Shown: in pieces, positions 25,247 through 36,624 of the stretch | Layout: every line of letters starts with the position of its first letter | Position numbering within the stretch: the first letter of the stretch is position 1 | Translations under genes and position numbers: made by a program | Notes under the pieces: generated by a model | The model's input: only the letters and a program-made list of their open reading frames with translations | Told to the model about the DNA's origin: nothing | Database searches by the model: none | From: Margaritispora aquatica | Lineage: Eukaryota; Ascomycota; Leotiomycetes; Helotiales; Discinellaceae | Reading direction: 5' to 3' | Assembly: GCA_007644065.1 (NCBI GenBank) | Contig: VJWN01000010.1 | Span: 1,426,001-1,490,000, forward strand | DNA: 64,000 bases

Positions 25247-26654
25247 CTACAAATTATTAGTCTCCTAATGCTGTAGGCATACTTGGGAAGCTTACTTTCG
25301 AAAGTAAATAGAGGGATGATGAAAGGTTGTCGATGAAAAGCAAACAGCTGGCTACATATAACTTACAAGATACAACTAGGAGCTGCTTTGCATCACTTCA
25401 CAATCTCACATCTATCAGACTTCCTTGTCCATTATGTGCTATATCTTTTGATCGGCAATATTTATCACCAATTTAGTTTTTGTGTTACGGCTTTGGTATC
25501 TTCTCACGATCGACTTGGTGCATCACTGGTGTTAGACAATACGACAAGCCCCAACACAAATAGTTTCTATCTACTCATATTTCTGTACTATGACTTAGAA
25601 GATTTGGAAGAACTCAAAATATTTAAATATCCATGTCAATCTTTTATCTGATGAGGAAAATATCACCACGACTTGTTTTCACGCCAATGCTTCTCACTCC
25701 TTTGATGTGTCTTCATGCAGCTTTCCTATTAGTCGCCGTATCTTCGTTCTCGTATGTCTTACGAGTACATTAAATTGGCCAAAAGTCTTCCGCATATAGT
25801 TTTCTCTATATGGAGTAGGCTGGGGCAATGGCTTTCATATGTAGATCTCTCTCCACAGAGTGCGCTGCGTATATGATTTTCATGTGTAGGTTTCCTTGCA
25901 TAAAGCAGGCTGGCACAATGAATTATACACGTCTCTTTCAAAGATTGAGTTATCAATTCTCGTCAAAATTAAACATTAAATGTGATTGAAAATCAAAGTA
26001 TATACGCCTCTAGCTAAAGGTCTACAGCACAAATATTGAAAACAGTTTTTGATGATGAACTGATCTTGAAGTATTAGTATGGTCGGATGTAGTGCCAAGA
26101 GATATTCTCTGGGGAACACAACAGACTCGGGTGGCTTCCCGCACCTGAGCGTGTGGCCCCATTGATCCCCTTTCTTGTGTTCTCTTTGATATTTCTCTCA
26201 TTGCACATGTTTCTTCGATTAGCTGTATGTCTCGGACATGTACCTCTCAACAATTTCGCCCGACTTCTACCATCAGATCTATTGGTCAAACAAACGAAAA
26301 AGAAAACACCTTCATGCAGCACTGACCGCATGAGACAGGACCTCATGACGAGATATTAATCATTGACTCGACGAGACTCGGCGCGGCAGGACATCTTATT
26401 TGCTTCTGAGCAGCTGTACTCGCCTTGCCAAAAATCTGTGATCTACTCGAACTCTTGAGCAAGGGTATTTAGCCAATTGGATGCTCCAGACTCTTCCAGG
26501 ACAAGCCCCTTGTAGGTTGAGGACACCTGAAAAGGGCGAAGAACATTGATTGAGGTATAACAAGAACTGTGTAACTGTTCCAGTAGCCTCACGGAGGAAC
26601 TTTTCTCACAAATCACGCTCGCAGTTCGTTGTAAATTTGAAGTGATTTTCCAAC
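25247..26654. other. Intergenic region with a degenerate minisatellite
   Basis: Carries the 5' end of copy B, a degenerate three-unit minisatellite (about 25801-25935) and the upstream region of the hydrolase gene. No additional gene was supported. Confidence 0.5.
25801..25935. repeat. Degenerate minisatellite, about three 42-47 bp units
   Basis: Three consecutive units share the pattern of a CTCT/CCTT start, a central GCTGG or GCTG core followed by CAATG or TATATGA, and an end like CATATGTAG / CATGTGTAG / TATACACG. Divergence between units is high, so this is an old duplication. Confidence 0.5.
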
Positions 26655-28664
26655 ATGGAAGCGACAGAAGTTCAAGATTCAGATGCTCAAGTATTGAGTC
26701 GTTTGAACGAGGTCTTAGATGACATTAAGGAGATCAGAGAGCTCTACCACGCCCCTTCTCTTTCATTTAGCGTACTCCATAAGAACCAGGTGAGTTCATT
26801 CTGGTAGTTAAGCTTTCTAAGCGTTGTACCTAGTTGGGGCTTGTTGGACATCTTGCTTAAGCTTGCCAATGAGGCCGAAAGTACTGTACTGATTATGAGC
26901 TTTGGAATAGACTATCTTCCATCACAGTCTAGGAGCTCGAGATGTGGAAACACAGCAGCCAGCCGATGAGAACACTATTTATCATCTTGCTTCGATATCT
27001 AAGAGCTTTCTCTCTGCACTTGTAGGAATCGCTGTTTCTGAAGGCAAGATCGGCTGGAAAGCTCCGATTACTACCTACCTCCCGGATTTCAAACCTTCTG
27101 ATGACCCGGAGGTTGGAAAGGCGAGAATCCTTGATTGTCTCAGGTATGTTCCACCCAATTTGGTACTTTACAGGAACTTGGATGTTTAAGATCTGAAATA
27201 TGGTCTGAAATTTCGTCGAACGACAAATTCGTGTCCAATAACCAGAAAGCCGCTCTTACTTTTATTTATTTATTTATATACGCTAACATTAACAAAGACA
27301 CTCGTCTGGTCTTGGCGATGCCGGTCATATGATACTTGGTCCCAGAGATTTTGGTTTGTAAGTGACTACTGAGAACAGAGACTGCTTGGTATTCCGCTGA
27401 CATAAATGCCAAAAGGGTCAAGGAAGAAAATTTCATCGAGTTCTTGAATCAATGTCCCACTAGGGGTGAAGATGGGGAGAGCAAAGCTAACAACTGGGCG
27501 TATAGCAATGCCGGATATGGAGTCCTTGCATTATGCCTCCAGAAGGTATATGGAATGAGATACTATGAAATCCTCCAACAAAAGATTACGCGACCTCTGG
27601 GTTTAGATGATACGATTGTGAGTTTTAAAGAACTGGCCACCAAGTCCAACATTGCGCATTCAACAGCCACGCTTGAGGACGGGACGGTCGTCCCACTCCC
27701 CTGTCGTGCAATTGATGAGACAAACACTCCGATGCTCGCTGTGGTGGGAGTCATGAGTAGTTCAAAGGACTTGCTTAGGTTTGCCCAAGCTATCATGGAA
27801 GCTGAGAAGATTGAGAACGAAACCCCAGATGATCGGCCCCCGGTTTACCCACCAGGCAATCCATTGAGAGAGGTGTCTACCACCCGCGGTAGAGCATACT
27901 GGAGCCGACCTTGCTATGATAGCTTCCAAAATGAGGCTCGATACTGCTTTGCGTGGTTTCGGGTAGTTATGCCTTCATCGACACTGATCACCCTTGGCCT
28001 GAACTCTCCTACCAAAGAAGAGCCTCTGGATGAAGAATTTATCCTCGGCAGGGAGTCCCCCAAAACGGAGGTGCTATTGCACTCCGGTGGCGCCCAAGGT
28101 TCGACCTCAATCATGTATACATTCCCAAAGACAAGCAGCGCCATCGTTGTCTTTTCAAACAGCTTTGCAGGTGGGGATGCAGCTGAGGCGACAGGCCTGG
28201 TGCTTATTCAAGCCTTGCTTGATTTGAAGCCACGAGTCGAGGTGCTCAAATACGGAAAAAAGGCAACTGCAAAGGCTGCAAGATACTACGAAGAGGCTAT
28301 TGAGGAATGGCGCAAGACTCGAGATATCAACATAGAAGAAGCACCCCAAACAGAATACGTGGGGAAGTTCACAGCCCGCACGCTTACTTTGACTGTTGAG
28401 CTTGAGCGATCGGAATCAGGAGAGGAACAGCTGATGCTTACATTTGGGAAAATCCCAGAGACAAAGAGAAAGCTTGAACTGTATGGGAAGGATTGCTATA
28501 GCTGTTTCCCTACAACCAAAGATGAGTGGTTGAAGGAGTCTCTGAGGCATTGGCAGGGGACGACTGGCGTCTTCATATTTCAACGAAACGACCAAGGCGA
28601 GGTTACAAGCATATTATGGAAGTATACCACAAAGGAAGAAGCGGTTGTCATGGTCAAGCAATAG
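26655..28664 (+). CDS. Class C beta-lactamase-like serine hydrolase
   Basis: Four exons (26655-26789, 26911-27143, 27298-27357, 27416-28664) give 558 aa. The catalytic SxxK motif appears as SISK at about residues 71-74, the YxN motif as YSNAGYG at about 172, and an HxG-type third motif as LLHSGGAQG at about 365. These are the three active-site elements of the beta-lactamase/transpeptidase-like (PF00144) fold, which also includes esterases, transesterases and D-peptidases. The second exon start at 26911 restores HHSLGARDVE, which matches the family's xGxRD strand. No signal peptide is visible, so a cytosolic place is likely. It converges with the acyltransferase gene 214 bp away. Acyl transfer or hydrolysis in a metabolite pathway is inference. 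Confidence 0.88.
27261..27280. repeat. TTTA tetranucleotide repeat inside an intron
   Basis: The second intron of the hydrolase gene contains a short TTTA run, explaining part of its unusual 154-bp length. Confidence 0.6.
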
Positions 28665-28878
28665 ATGTAGACTTCTACACAAAGTGAATAGATAGAAAAG
28701 GGCCGAACAAACAACAGCAGTATAGAATCAACCATCAATGCAGTGTTATATCTTCCAAGCCTCATTGTGACAACAATAACAACAACACACGTACAATCAG
28801 AATTACCTAGCTGAGTTGTTTGGTCATGTGCCTTCATCCGACAATCGAATTTGGACTTGTAAAATTACTATCTGCCGA

Positions 28879-30422
28879 TTAAGCCATTTCCAGCAACTCT
28901 CTCTCCACTTCTGGCCATAGGTCGCTTCTCAAGTTGCCCTGAATCCAATACCCGCCAGAGTGATCCATTCCCAGAATCGGCCAGCTACCACGTGGCGAAA
29001 GGCCATTGGAGTGGCCATTCAAGTTTACAAAACTTGGCTTCGAGAAAACCGCTGGTCCATCATGCTCCGCCCTTTTCACCACTGCTCCTCCAAAATCCAG
29101 CTTATAAAATCCAGCCTTGATCCAGTTCGAGAAAATAACCATTCTAGTTCCTCCAGTCCCGAATGAAGGTGGCCAGCCAGTCTGCTCGACGGCTTTACGT
29201 GTAAGAGCAGCTAGTGCATGGACTTGAGCAGGTGTTGTTTGTTGGACGATTGAACTACGGATGAGCGAGGCGGTGTATGCAAGAGGCTTAGTGAGAATAT
29301 CCGAAGCCGTTCCAAATGCAGAAATGGTGAAGACAGCATTGGAGAGATACACACCAGTTGATGGTGGTAGAAGAGACGAAGAAAGAGCTTGACGGAAATT
29401 AAAGGCATTCATTATAGAAATTTGACGATTTGAGGTACAGCTTTCATTCTTCAGAGCGAGCCTAGTGAGATAAGCGCACAGAACGTCCCCATCAGAAATA
29501 AATGGTGGAGTATGCTTCTCCAAATCTGGCTCGGATTTTGAATTGGTAGCGAGGAATTGCAAGGCAGTGGTTTTCATAGCAGCTATGTGGCGTCCCGGAA
29601 TATAGAGGAGACGCTGGGAGTCTTGGTAAAAGATGAGATCAAAAACATAACGAATAGTGAGCTGGAACTTGTTGAAACCAGTAAGAAGGTATGTTGCGAG
29701 CGAATACGGTTCCGTTGCCTCAGTTCCCAGCATGGAGAGGGGATCTTTGTCGAAATTACCGATGGAAGGAATTTCTGATTCTTGCCCGTTTAGAACCATG
29801 GTCCACGCATTGAGAACCGAGGACATTGCTGTAGCATCTAAGAAAGTATGAAGCCAAGATATTGAGACCAATGTAGCATCTTGAAATGATACAATGTGTA
29901 AAGATAGCTGCGGCTCATCTGCGTATAGGAAATCCTCGAGCAACTTAGGTCCATCTTTTCTGTGAGCGAGATCCCCGAGCTCTCCAAGGTCACTATAGAT
30001 GGCGGAACCATCGGACGGCCTTGGTATACGCGAGGCCAGAGGATGATGATTGATGCCTGTTTCATGAGCTTCATGAGTATACCCGAACCCAGGTCTTGTT
30101 GCGTCGTAGGCTGCTGGTATGTGGTATTCGAGTTTCCCATGAGGCTAGATAAAGTTAGTCAAAAGATCTCATAAATATAGGAGCAGCATAAAATACGAAC
30201 AGTCATTCTCAAGCGAGCTCCAAGCTTTCTCCAATCTCCAATTTCCATTAGTCTCGCCAATGCGGAACGAAGTCGTTCGGGATCAAGGATATCATCGAAA
30301 CGCAAAGTGATATACAATACTACAGACCTATTGATGGCGTTATCATCAAAGATATGTACCGGGACGATGGTATCTGTAGAGACAGTAGGAGGAGTTTTGT
30401 ATGCTGTTCGAAACCACCCCAT
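28879..30422 (-). CDS. BAHD / PF02458-type acyltransferase
   Basis: Two exons (30422-30201, 30144-28879) give 495 aa. The donor is GTTCGT, less common than GTAAGT, but the acceptor TATCTAG and phase-0 joining give an uninterrupted protein. The acyltransferase motif HxxxD is seen as HTFLD at about residue 173, and the C-terminal structural motif DFGWG is represented by DFGGA. The family transfers acyl groups from acyl-CoA to hydroxyl or amine acceptors and is frequent in fungal secondary metabolism. The ATG at 30422 (MGWFRTAYK) was preferred to an upstream in-frame one because typical family members begin at this point and a TATA-like stretch lies near 30630. It is on the same strand as, and downstream of, the regulator gene. 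Confidence 0.87.
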
Positions 30423-30816
30423 TGTAGAGCTTAGTTTGTATTTGCGAGGAGGTCTGATACTGGATGAATCTCGATGCCTGGTGTGCCCAATATTAAATGA
30501 ATGGATTTCAAGAAATTGGTCAAATGCCACAAGAGACAGTGTGAAGAATAAGCAGATACTGCAGAAAAAATGAGCGTGAAATGCAACACAAGTGACATCA
30601 AGATGAGGCCAACAGCTTTTGGCATGGCTCTAGGTATATATACGTGATTTCGCAAGTTGACGATCGGGAGCCCCTTGGATTGATGCTGGCCAAATCCAAG
30701 GCTCGCTTAGAGTCAAGAAGTGTGCTCTGATTGGTCCATCTCAACTATTTCCTAATCAGGTTAGGGACTGCTTCCCACTTTGATTGATAAGGTGGACAGG
30801 TTAAGACGAACTGGAA
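30423..30816. promoter_or_regulatory. Acyltransferase upstream region
   Basis: 394 bp between the regulator stop and the acyltransferase start, both on the minus strand. It includes a TATA-like TATATATAC near 30632-30640. No gene was seen within it. Confidence 0.4.
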
Positions 30817-32793
30817 CTAGATGCAATCAAATCTGAAGTCCTCAGCTTTCCCTAGAAGCGTCTGACTTGATGCTTGGCAGACGAGTCTTGCCTGAGTCTC
30901 TCCATTCTCAGCAATCCATCGCAGCTGTGCGCGCATCCATTCTTTTTGGCGCTCTGGGATTGCCGAGACGCTGCTTGAAAGATGCAATGGCCATATCAAT
31001 GAGAATCTTCCTGTATGCTTTGAGGGCTTCTTGAGATTTGTCATAGAACTCTGTGGCCACAGTAGCATGTCCTCATGAATGTGGATAACAAGAGATTTGT
31101 TCTTCAATTCCGCTACATCGTAGCCGAGGAGAAATGGGACACTCGCACAGACATCGCTGACAAGCTTTATATTCAGCCTTTCAATGTCGCTGATATTTAC
31201 CTCGCGATCGCAACTTCTGCATTCTGTGATTCGCATAATAATGGATTGTATGATGAGACGTGACACGCGGTATAAATTCCACACCCGAGCGACATAGAAA
31301 TCTGGGTATTGGTGAAGCTGGTGCAGGGTGTAACTTGTAGTCTTGGATCCTGGATTATATGTTGGCCTCATGTTCGTGGAGACGGAGTAATGCCACTCAA
31401 CAGGCACAGCTCTTGCCCATTGTACGAGCTCATGATCTAGCTTCTTGGCAGCTTTAATAAGGTCGGAAGTTGTTCGCTCGCTAATGAGTTGAGTTTTTTG
31501 TGACAGTATATCGTTGGCTTGAGATTGTAGTAGAGGTACTTTTATGGTTTTCGAAAGAAGCTGGTCCTCGACGTTCATATGTGACGCCACATCGCCGGAA
31601 ATGTCATCGAAAATCGGGTCGACTGGTCGAGCAATCTGTGCATGGCTATTGATCTTGTACAATTTTAGGAAATATATCAGAACTAGACAAGACCCGGAAA
31701 CTTACAGCATTTCTACGAACAAATAAAAACATATTGCACTCTAGTGGTGTTACAAGTTTCTGTCTTCCACGAGCACGGAGGAGTGCCACAGCCCCATCTA
31801 CATGAGAATCCCATGCTGACCTGCTTTCCTGGTCGAACATGATAGTCTTGTAATCTTATTAGTGCTTTAATAGATTTTGGCATGCCGATGTTTTTGGAAA
31901 GGTGGAATATAAAACGTACCTCATAACCACAAAGAAGAAGCACAGCATACAGAGTCTCATCCATTATGGCTTCTACTGGATTTCGAATAACCCTTTTCAA
32001 GGCACTAATGGCCTGTATATAGTATCTTCTGGATTCCTTGACCGACTGAGGATTATGATCCCTAATTCTAGAATACTGTAAAATTTAGGTGCCAAAATCG
32101 AATCAAAGAGCCCCTGAAGCATGACAGTAGATATCTATGCCCATCCCTGACTCTAGAGAATGGTGATGTATTGAAAGAAGTTTAGGCATGGTATTAGAGG
32201 AGACATACTGTTGCATGAGATATCGCCCGAGATGCAAGATAAAGCACTGACTTCTGTTGAGTCCTTGATAATAGAGTCGGGAGCTGAGAATGGAGATCTA
32301 GCGAGTAGTCGAATTTTGACAAGGTGCCCACGGTAGACTCATAGAAATAACAGAATGCCTGGTCATCGAAGGAAGACAACAAGCACAACTGCGAAGGACT
32401 TTCAACATTGCCTCTATTGTGGCCATAGAGGGGGCTCAGGGGAAAACGACAAGTAACGCCATTCTCTGTCGAGTGAGGGTCTTGTGGTCCCCTAGCCTTC
32501 AATTTTGGCAGCTTTGCCTTCCCATCCTCAAACCGAAATATGAGATCAATATCTCGTTTGGCTCCGCCGCAATTTTTGTTTAACCTCACACATCTTGAGC
32601 ATCTTGGACGTCCTGCGTCGCACTTTAGCAGCAATTAGCGACGCCATAGCCCTCTAATCTTGTCTGTTCATGATTCTTACTTTGACATGTGCTAGGCTAT
32701 GACAACTTCCATCAGTATGAAGACGATTAGGCTCAGTCACCAGCTCACCTGCAGTTTTCACATGCACGACTCGGCTTTCCAGTAAACGTCATC
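30817..32793 (-). CDS. Zn2Cys6 fungal transcription factor
   Basis: Six exons are proposed: 32793-32750, 32697-32682, 32622-32209, 32075-31920, 31846-31706 and 31653-30817, for 535 aa. The N-terminal cluster reads C-x2-C (CENC), then after six residues CDAGRPRC-x2-C and finally C at NKNC, the usual Zn2Cys6 spacing. The spacing requires the 16-nt second exon, because the frame entering the third exon is closed by a stop. The last four exons read as an uninterrupted fungal-specific regulator domain (LYAVLLLCGYE, then SAWDSHVDGAVALLRARG). It sits upstream of the acyltransferase on the same strand and could regulate the nearby enzymes, which is inference. The microexon needs transcript proof. Confidence 0.85.
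32682..32697 (-). other. Proposed 16-nt microexon of the Zn2Cys6 gene
   Basis: Flanked by an ATAG acceptor and a GTAAGA donor on the minus strand. Including it gives exactly six residues (SLAHVK) between the second and third zinc-binding cysteines, the canonical count, and keeps the frame. Without it no combination of nearby splice sites joins the first and third exons in frame. Confidence 0.6.
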
Positions 32794-33536
32794 TTAGCTT
32801 CAAAACAATTGCCAGATTTCGCAGCATCTAAGTCACCTCAATGTTACTGGGCGTTGCTGTTGAGTAGGCAGGAAACATTTAAGCTTAAGTGCAGATAAGG
32901 TAAGGTAGAACCGTTGGGGGAAAAGGGCCGTGCTGCTCAAGTGAAGCGTGTCGTGATCACGTCTGAGGGTTGTGGAGAAACGCGAAAGTTCAGCAAATCA
33001 CGTGAATATGGCGCTACTCGTATATATCCTTGCCCAGCTCTTGAACTGACTCCTTCAAGCCTCTGTCATCATTGGACGTGTTACGAGCAACTCCTTTGAA
33101 CTTTCATGGTGTTGACATGGCATGGGACAGGGAACCATACGAAGCATCAGCCTCCGATGATTTGAGCCTTATCCATGAACACCAAACCCGAGGGCCATTA
33201 AACAATTGGAATCCATCCTCAAGAATTTTCAAACCATGTCATATCTCGATATAACCCAGGTCAGATCCAGTTACTGCTGACGTCGATCATGCCAATTGAG
33301 GCTTTTCTAGAGATTTGGGGGCGTGATTTCGCATTTCGAAAATCGACAGTGACAATGCAAACATGCAGGGATTTTGACAGTACCTAGAGGCGCAGTTTAC
33401 AGAACCACGAGATGATAAAAGAAATCAAACTCCCATCTTCGAGGTTTCCCTTTTTGTCTGGCTACCGCTTTCAATCTTCCAGTCAATATATCCCAGTGTT
33501 TTCAGCAACGGAACTCTGCTCCATCACATCATCACG
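32794..33536. other. Divergent intergenic region
   Basis: 743 bp between the regulator gene and the small secreted protein gene, transcribed away from each other. It should hold both promoters. Nothing coding was supported. Confidence 0.5.
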
Positions 33537-34267
33537 ATGCAACTCTCGCTTATTTTCTTGGCCGTCGGCACTGCTCTGGCAGTCAGCCTCCCAAACCCAA
33601 TCAACGCGAGGGCTCTCGACTCCTTCTCTGGTGAAAATGGGTTATATAGTGTTGTGACTGCTCGAGATGGAACACACATGGCAACCTTCACTCCCTTCGA
33701 GGAGTTGAATGCTGTCATCGAGGAGCGTGACACCACTGTTGTCGCAAGAGCAGAGGAAAATACTTCGCCAAATCTGGAGAAGCGTCTTGACTGGGTCATC
33801 TACTGTCAAACCCCAACACAATTGAATGCCGATGATGTGCTTGCTGCACAGGCAGGTCTTAGAGCGTGAGTAGTCTCCAAGTGAAATCACTGTGCCCTTT
33901 CGGTATCACACACTAACATATTCGCAGCTCCGTTGGCAACTTCGGAACCTTCTTCACAGCTCCACACTGGGCATTTGTACGCATGCCCTAACCACACTAT
34001 CACTCAGTACCAAAGAAAGCCTCACTAACATCAAACTAATCACAGGTCAGACACAACAGCGTCATCGCCTACTTCTGCTCCTACAGCACCAGCGCCAACG
34101 GCTTTCTGGTCCTCCCAAGTGACATCAACACCTACGAGGTTCAAATTGACAACGGCTGCGGATGGCCCAGCGCTGGATATGATTACCGCATCGCAACGAC
34201 CAGCTTTTCTGTTGGTCGAAGAGCGTATGGTGGGGAGATTTGCACGAGTGGCTTCACGGGGTGGTGA
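33537..34267 (+). CDS. Small secreted protein with Kex2 site and four-cysteine mature domain
   Basis: Three exons (33537-33865, 33928-33976, 34046-34267) give 199 aa. Residues 1-16 form a signal peptide (MQLSLIFLAVGTALAV). A propeptide of about 65 residues ends at a dibasic site, NLEKR, typical of Kex2 cleavage. The mature part (about 115 aa) has four cysteines (IYC, YFC, NGC, EIC), allowing two disulfides, and ends GFTGW. I do not recognise the family. The layout is that of secreted fungal effector-like or antimicrobial proteins, but no function is claimed. The exon order and phases are clean, including a CACTAAC branch site in the first intron. Confidence 0.8.
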
Positions 34268-35144
34268 ATAGTGAACTCGGGTGGAGTGCTAGGTTGAAGG
34301 TGATTCGGGCCAAGAGATTTGCGTCGCGAGGTCTCGTTGAGAAGAAGTTGATTGGAATGAGATGTGTCGGCTTTGATCTGGCTGGATGTTGATATGAGTG
34401 GTATGTCAAGAAAGTGAAGAAGCCATAAGCCACGATGATTATTGTCAGCTAGCAAGTAATTCTCGTCGTCAGCATTTTCGAACGTGAACATTGGCTTAAA
34501 CGTGCAAGAAATGCTATGTGAAGTAGTTTCTACACCTTGCCCTTTAAATCATTGAGCTTGAGCACTGGCTCACAAAGAATTTGTAATTAAAGAATGGTTC
34601 AGGTAACCAGGTGTTGTTCAGCAGAATAATCTGACTTTACCAGAGGCAAAGAAAGGGGCACAAAGGAGATGTATAGAAGAGATGCATGTAGAGAAAAAGG
34701 ACCTATTACTAAAATTGCATTTTGATACTGCAAGTCATTAAGTAGGTATCTTACATATGTCAAGCCGTAAACCTCCAATAGCCTCTACTCCACCACCACA
34801 CACATCTAGCCATCTCTATATTCCTTTCCATACCTCTTGACCCAGCTTCTTCCTCCACAATGCACAACCCTGCTATAACCACACTTTTCACTCGGCTCAA
34901 CCATACTTTCAAACAACAGCGGTACTAGGACATTCATTCATACACCGCCACAACGAAAACAAACAAGTAGAAAGTATAGCCACAGGCCATGAATTCCATC
35001 CGATCTATGCAAATCCAAAACTCCAAGCCATCTAGACATTAGGATGAAAGCCATCCGAGAAAACCAGGCTGGGTATCGTATCGTAGAAGTGCTGGCCAAC
35101 CCTGCGAAGCACTACATACTTCATCTTCCACCAGGCTTTCTAGT
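34268..35144. other. Intergenic region between convergent genes
   Basis: 3' flanks of the small secreted protein gene and the Mnn10-like gene. No gene was supported. Confidence 0.5.
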
Positions 35145-36624
35145 TCATAGCCTGACTTTATGACCAGTCATTTTCTCCCACAACACAGCTACCAAGTCTT
35201 CCTTAAATCGCTCCCACGGATTACGGTTCAGGTAATTGCTGAGTTCTCGGAAATTGTACATCTCGCCCCAACAATCTCTGCCCCACTCGCACCCAGCCAT
35301 ATTGACGACAAAATCGCGTTCCTTTTCATTGTAGTGGATGCGAGTATCGTTGCCATTTTCGGAGCAGGCACCTTGTGGAAAACTATTGATCATTCGTTGT
35401 GGGATAAATGCTGTGTGTGGTCGAATCCAGGGTTGGTTAATGTATAGGAATTCCATTGCGTCCTGTTCCTTGTGTTCCCACTCCATGTGCTTCTGCTCAT
35501 AGCCTACTGGATCCCACCATACGTCTAAGAGCCGATCTGTCCATGCACTGCGTCGGACAAAGAAGGAACCCAAGTTGAAGCCTGAACAATCTTGTGGGAT
35601 GATCAAATTGATTGATTCAGGCTTGTCGTCACCCACCGGACTTCGCGCCTCTATGTCCAGGTGATCAGCTGTGAATGGATGTGAGATATTCAGTGGGTTG
35701 TATTCGTTGATGTCGCGGTAGGTATTCGCTGCGAGGTTGTTGAAGATGTGCGACTGAAGAGAATACGACGGTTCCATAACAAAAGTATTCAGGTCCATCC
35801 ACCAAAACCTAGCGTAAATTAGCACATGTGCAAGTACACATTCTATGATCTTACCATTCCGCTTCTGGGTATTTCCGTAGACAATTTCGAATCGTGTCAA
35901 CCTTCTCCCAACTCTCTCTCCACTCATGAGCATATCTCTTCTTTGTGCTCATGTCTACAATTTCTAGGTCGTATCCCCAACGGTTTGCGTATTTTTTCTT
36001 GTTTCGCACACTATCCCTCTCAATGGCCCATTCTCGAGGCCCTTTCCATTCCATAACACCACCTCCTTGGTTTGCTGCAAGGATGATCACAAACTTCTTT
36101 CCACCTCCAATTGACTTTGCTCTCCTCCAGTAGTAATGTAGAGCTGACGCCAGTTAGCACAGTTTCAGAAACTGGAAAGTCAACTTACGAGTGATCCAAA
36201 ACAGAATATACATCACCACAAACGCAACGACAAGCATCACTCGTATTTTAGTCTTGCGACTTGTCTTCTTCACCATGCTCTTCACACGTGCTATCCTATT
36301 GCTCATCTTTCCCCACCTTCCTCGTCCAAGCTTCTCCTTCTCAGCATATGACTTCTCCTCTGCCATGTTGAAGCTCGGCAGGCTATTCGAGATATTTCTA
36401 TAGTGCCGATTGAAGAAGCCATTATTTTGTGTCGAAAACGAAGGATATCCATTGACGCCCTCTGTTTTCGCCTTCGCAGATTCCCATGTCACCGAAGAAC
36501 CTGCTCCATTTGTGCCTCTGTATGATTTTGCAGGACTGGATCGTCCACTGTTTGCGAAAGGGCTGAGACCAGGACTTGCCCATCCACCCCCAGGTCTAGG
36601 GGATGGACTTCGCGATAATGACAT
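35145..36624 (-). CDS. mnn10: GT34 alpha-1,6-mannosyltransferase, Mnn10-like
   Basis: Three exons (36624-36189, 36143-35855, 35808-35145) give 462 aa. The enzyme belongs to the Golgi mannan polymerase II-type complex that extends the alpha-1,6-mannan backbone on N-glycans. A Ser/Pro-rich cytosolic tail (MSLSRSPSPRPGGGW start, as in other filamentous fungi) precedes a membrane segment MLVVAFVVMYILFWI at the end of the first exon. The luminal domain includes FVIILAANQGGG, RWGYDLEIVD, the active-site stretch FWWMDLNTFVMEPS and the late NLIIPQDCSGFNLGSFFVR. The frame is open upstream of the chosen ATG but contains no ATG for over 300 bp, so 36624 is the supported start unless an upstream exon exists. 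Confidence 0.92.

Noticed and set aside
21645..32793. PKS, NRPS or terpene synthase backbone gene in the possible cluster
   Set aside because: Searched by eye on both strands and none of the expected motifs was present.
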